From positions 318,391 through 382,390 of the forward strand of contig DF239043.1 of assembly GCA_000507305.1 (NCBI GenBank): a DNA stretch of 64,000 bases, read 5' to 3'. Position numbers and translations under genes: made by a program. Below the pieces are notes generated by a model. The model had not been told where the DNA came from and ran no database searches. It was given only the letters and a program-made list of their open reading frames with translations. This document shows, one piece after another, positions 61,847-64,000 of the stretch (position 1 is the stretch's first letter; each line of letters opens with the position of its first letter). This DNA is from Breviolum minutum Mf 1.05b.01. Lineage: Eukaryota; Sar; Dinophyceae; Suessiales; Symbiodiniaceae.

Positions 61847-62060
61847 GTGTTTTTGGTGTTCCCATGGGTATACCTGGTAGTAGGGTCTTGTTGGGTTAAA
61901 AACATCATCCTCACAGACTTCGTCACCAAAACCATCGACACTGAGAAGGTATGGATGTTGGTGGCCTTCAAGATCTTGAGTTCGTATTATCCGGTGCTCT
62001 ATTCTCAACGTCACTTGGTTGGCTGTTTGTTTCGGCTGGTAAAAGGCGACTCCCAAAGTT
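61847..62060 (+). CDS. Candidate membrane-protein exon
   Basis: The frame VFPWVYLVVGSCWVKNIILT, then WMLVAFKILSSYYPVLYSQR, encodes two hydrophobic segments separated by a short polar loop. Repeat-free, RNY-biased. Only a multi-pass membrane protein can be suggested. Confidence 0.45.
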
Positions 62061-62067
62061 TTGGACA

Positions 62068-62160
62068 CCTGCCTGGACCTTCCAAAGGGTGCCAAATGGT
62101 TTTAAGGGGTGTCAATGAACCATCCCTTAGGGTTTATTTGGTATCCCTTGGAAGGTGCTG
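62068..62160. repeat. Hairpin (CCTTCCAAAGGG arms)
   Basis: GGACCTTCCAAAGGGTGCCAAATGG pairs with TTATTTGGTATCCCTTGGAAGGTGC. ACACC...AAACCATCCCTTAGGG motifs recur near 57345. Confidence 0.75.
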
Positions 62161-62176
62161 GTGTGTGGTTCCATCT

Positions 62177-62290
62177 TGATGGTTCAGAAATCCTGCGATC
62201 AACCACCTAGGATGTATAAACATTGGTAAATGACGGGATAAACTACCAAACTCAACTAGTGCAGGATTTATTCCATCAACAGCATCTAAA
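62177..62290. repeat. Family Q repeat
   Basis: GATGGTTCAGAAATCCTGCGATCAACC...GACGGGATAAACTACC...GTGCAGGATTTATTCCATCAACAGCATC. The arms GAAATCCTGC and GCAGGATTT are inverted. Confidence 0.8.
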
Positions 62291-62430
62291 TAAAAAGGGG
62301 GCGGAGGTACAAGGTATGAGTTTGGGAGGAAGATATATTTCAAAGTTATAGTTACATCATGTTTTTTGATGGTAGGGTAGTAGGGTGAAGATGATATTTT
62401 TTGATGTGTTTTGGATCATAGTTGAAATAT

Positions 62431-62508
62431 ACACCCCGCAAAGTTAACAGCTCCCCCCCGAAAATAGGCCCTCCCAACAGGCGAGCTTTGAAAAAATTCG
62501 GGGGTGTA
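62431..62508. repeat. Family B2 foldback element
   Basis: TACACCCCGCAAAGTTAACAGCTCCCCCC then GCGAGCTTTGAAAAAATTCGGGGGTGTA. Confidence 0.85.
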
Positions 62509-62729
62509 AATAGCTAAAATGAAAACTCCTTACGCCTGGAAGCATCCCCGCAACCAACAGAGATGAAGTTGGTGAAGTTTTTTGTCCCTTGTTTTGAGAT
62601 GCCAAAGTTGTGCAACTGCAAATCTGCAATATATATAATAACGCGAATGGCTGGAAAGAAAGCAGAGGATTTTTTTGGGAAAGGTGGTGGGCCCCGTCAA
62701 CAGTTCTAAATGGAGTGAACTGGGCACCC

Positions 62730-62832
62730 TATAAATGGCCGAAAATAAATGGGTAACTGGGGTAGTTATAAGTTATAACTCCTATAAATGGAGTTTTAAC
62801 CCTACTTACAACTGTTAGGGGCCCACCTTTAT
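62730..62832. repeat. Family F foldback element
   Basis: AAATGGCCGAAAATAAATGGGTAACTGGGG...ATAACTCCTATAAATGGAGTTTTAACCC...CTGTTAGGGGCCCACC. Confidence 0.85.
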
Positions 62833-63474
62833 CGGGGCACTTCAGATTACTTTGTGACATTTACATAGATGCTTGGCATAGTGATTGGTAGGTCCTTAGT
62901 CCTAGTTTCTAACTTGAAGAGATGTGGATGCTTTTCAGTATGGTTTAGGAAAATGCAAAATCTACTTTCAGACATTTGACTCTTATTGAAACAATGTTTA
63001 TTTTGCTTTTGTGGTGGGACCACCAGCTCATGACTTTGATATGTTTTTGTTTCGAGTGTTGCTGTCCTTAACTCTGTATGCTCCTTAAAGCAGGGTGGGG
63101 TTAGGCCTCAACAAAATGTAAGCTATTGACATTTTTGCGGAGCTCAAACCAGAAGAGGGTTTCGATGACAGGAAACAAGGGGATGATTCAACATTTGGTT
63201 AGATTTTTTCTTGGCAAAAGGTAGGCAAATATATATATATATATCATATCTACATGGATCATCATTGGATCCTGTGTGATTCCTATGTGTTTCCATGGGA
63301 TTTTTTGTTTTTAAATCTGTGCGCTGGTAACTCTCGGCCATGGGTCCACGAGGTGAATTAGAACATTTGGGCTTCGGTGAAGCCTCTGCTGGCTGGGCAC
63401 AAGCACTTCGGGAGCGATCCAAGTCGACCAAAAAACCACGGAGTTTTCTTGGGCCCTTTCAAAATGGTGGTGGT

Positions 63475-63584
63475 TTACACCCTGGAAGATTAACATGGAA
63501 CCTGAAAATGATGGGTTTGGAAGATGACTTTCCTTTTCAATTGGGTGATTTTTAGGTTCCATCCCATTATTTTTAGGGAGTGTA
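63475..63584. repeat. Family B3 foldback element
   Basis: TTACACCCTGGAAGATTAACATGGAACCTG pairs with TTAGGTTCCATCCCATTATTTTTAGGGAGTGTA. An E element follows without a gap. Confidence 0.88.
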
Positions 63585-63729
63585 CTTGGAGGACCATCCC
63601 ATTTAGTAAGTGGTGAGGATCACCCCCATTTATAAACCATTTAGCATTTGGAAGGGGAACAACCCCGCTTAGGGGACTTTTTAACTATGGTTATTAACCA
63701 CCTACTAACTGGGATGATCCTCCAAGTAT
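63585..63729. repeat. Family E foldback element
   Basis: CTTGGAGGACCATCCCATTTAGTAAGTGG pairs with CCACCTACTAACTGGGATGATCCTCCAAG. It sits directly against the preceding B3 copy. Confidence 0.9.
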
Positions 63730-63871
63730 CAGGAAGTGGGACCCCCTTATTTGGGGGAAATCGGTCCGGTTCTTGAAATAGTTTAGCCAAAAAAAATGGA
63801 GTGAAAGTAAGAGAAGTTTTTGGCTACAAGATGGGCCCCCTACTGGTTGTAAATGGAATATGGGCAAATAT

Positions 63872-63976
63872 TGGTTCCCTCTGAACGGCCGAAAATAAAT
63901 GGGTAACTGGGTTTGCTTCACCCCTACAAGTGGAGTGTTGACCCTACTTGTAACTGATAGGGGCCCACTTTGTAAT
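63872..63976. repeat. Family F foldback element
   Basis: GAACGGCCGAAAATAAATGGGTAACTGGG...CCCTACAAGTGGAGTGTTGACCCTACTTGTAACTGATAGGGGCCCAC. Confidence 0.87.
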
Positions 63977-64000
63977 ATTATGGCACCCCAAAATTGGTGC

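Noticed and set aside
1..64000. CRISPR array
   Set aside because: Repeats are dispersed, self-complementary and irregularly spaced, with no direct-repeat/spacer periodicity.
1..64000. tRNA, rRNA or spliced-leader gene
   Set aside because: I saw no cloverleaf with a recognisable T-loop, no rRNA-like conserved blocks and no dinoflagellate-type spliced-leader string. A covariance-model scan would be needed to exclude a diverged one.
1..64000. Bacterial or phage origin
   Set aside because: There are no long dense ORFs, no ribosome-binding-site series, abundant microsatellites, and pervasive MITE-like elements.

Overview
The window looks like nuclear DNA of a eukaryote, most likely a repeat-rich protist or alga. 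It is AT-leaning and has no bacterial-style operons, no Shine-Dalgarno-led gene series, and no tRNA, rRNA or CRISPR that I can recognise. It has microsatellites, and it is packed with short self-complementary elements. I cannot name the species. A dinoflagellate- or stramenopile-like genome rich in MITE-type elements is only a guess.

The solid content is repeats. At least a dozen families of about 80-200 bp foldback elements recur, and I label them by letter. A: CTAG(G)TGGTGGTTTCAAATAT...AACCACCAACTAG. B1-B5: TAC(C/A)C(T/C)CC...AACTAACAT... with the complement at the far end. C: CCCATAGGATCCATGG...TTTACCTACATT. D: CCAGGTGATTCAAGCCGTGACC. E: ACTTGGAGGATCATCCCAG. F: GGCCGAAAATAAATGGG...GGGGCCCAC. 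G: AGGTACCTAAAATGGAGG. H: CTAGTCAACCTACCCCC. K: TTAGACATCCAAA. J, L, Q, R, S, T, U and X are rarer. They lie every few hundred bases from end to end and some are nested, which gives exact insertion boundaries. The window opens in a ~123 bp tandem repeat. Microsatellites (AT, CA/TG, CAT, GATT, AAAC) and a pyrimidine tract make up the rest.

Protein-coding content is uncertain. No open frame exceeds about 157 codons, and the number of 60-150 codon frames is about what random sequence of this composition would give. Many stretches between repeats do look like exons: protein-like composition, plausible GT and AG borders, and compatible phase with a neighbour. Several begin or end exactly at a foldback element, as if the elements were spliced out as introns (introner-like behaviour). 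The best candidate gene tracts on the + strand are about 18.6-22.6, 26.6-29.7, 33.5-35.4, 36.2-38.9, 39.2-42.1 and 44.1-48.0 kb. A few candidates are on the - strand (15.4-16.0, 16.8, 18.1-18.5, 30.4-30.9 and 32.6-32.95 kb). I recognised no protein family with confidence, so all coding calls are hypothetical and carry low to middling confidence. Overlapping alternative frames often looked equally good.

Stretches of more than 300 bases not listed hold only degenerate repeat fragments or AT-rich sequence in which I see nothing definite. Examples are 1.45-2.5, 3.9-4.1, 5.3-5.9, 17.7-18.1, 22.7-23.1, 55.0-55.4, 56.3-56.9 and 60.7-61.0 kb.
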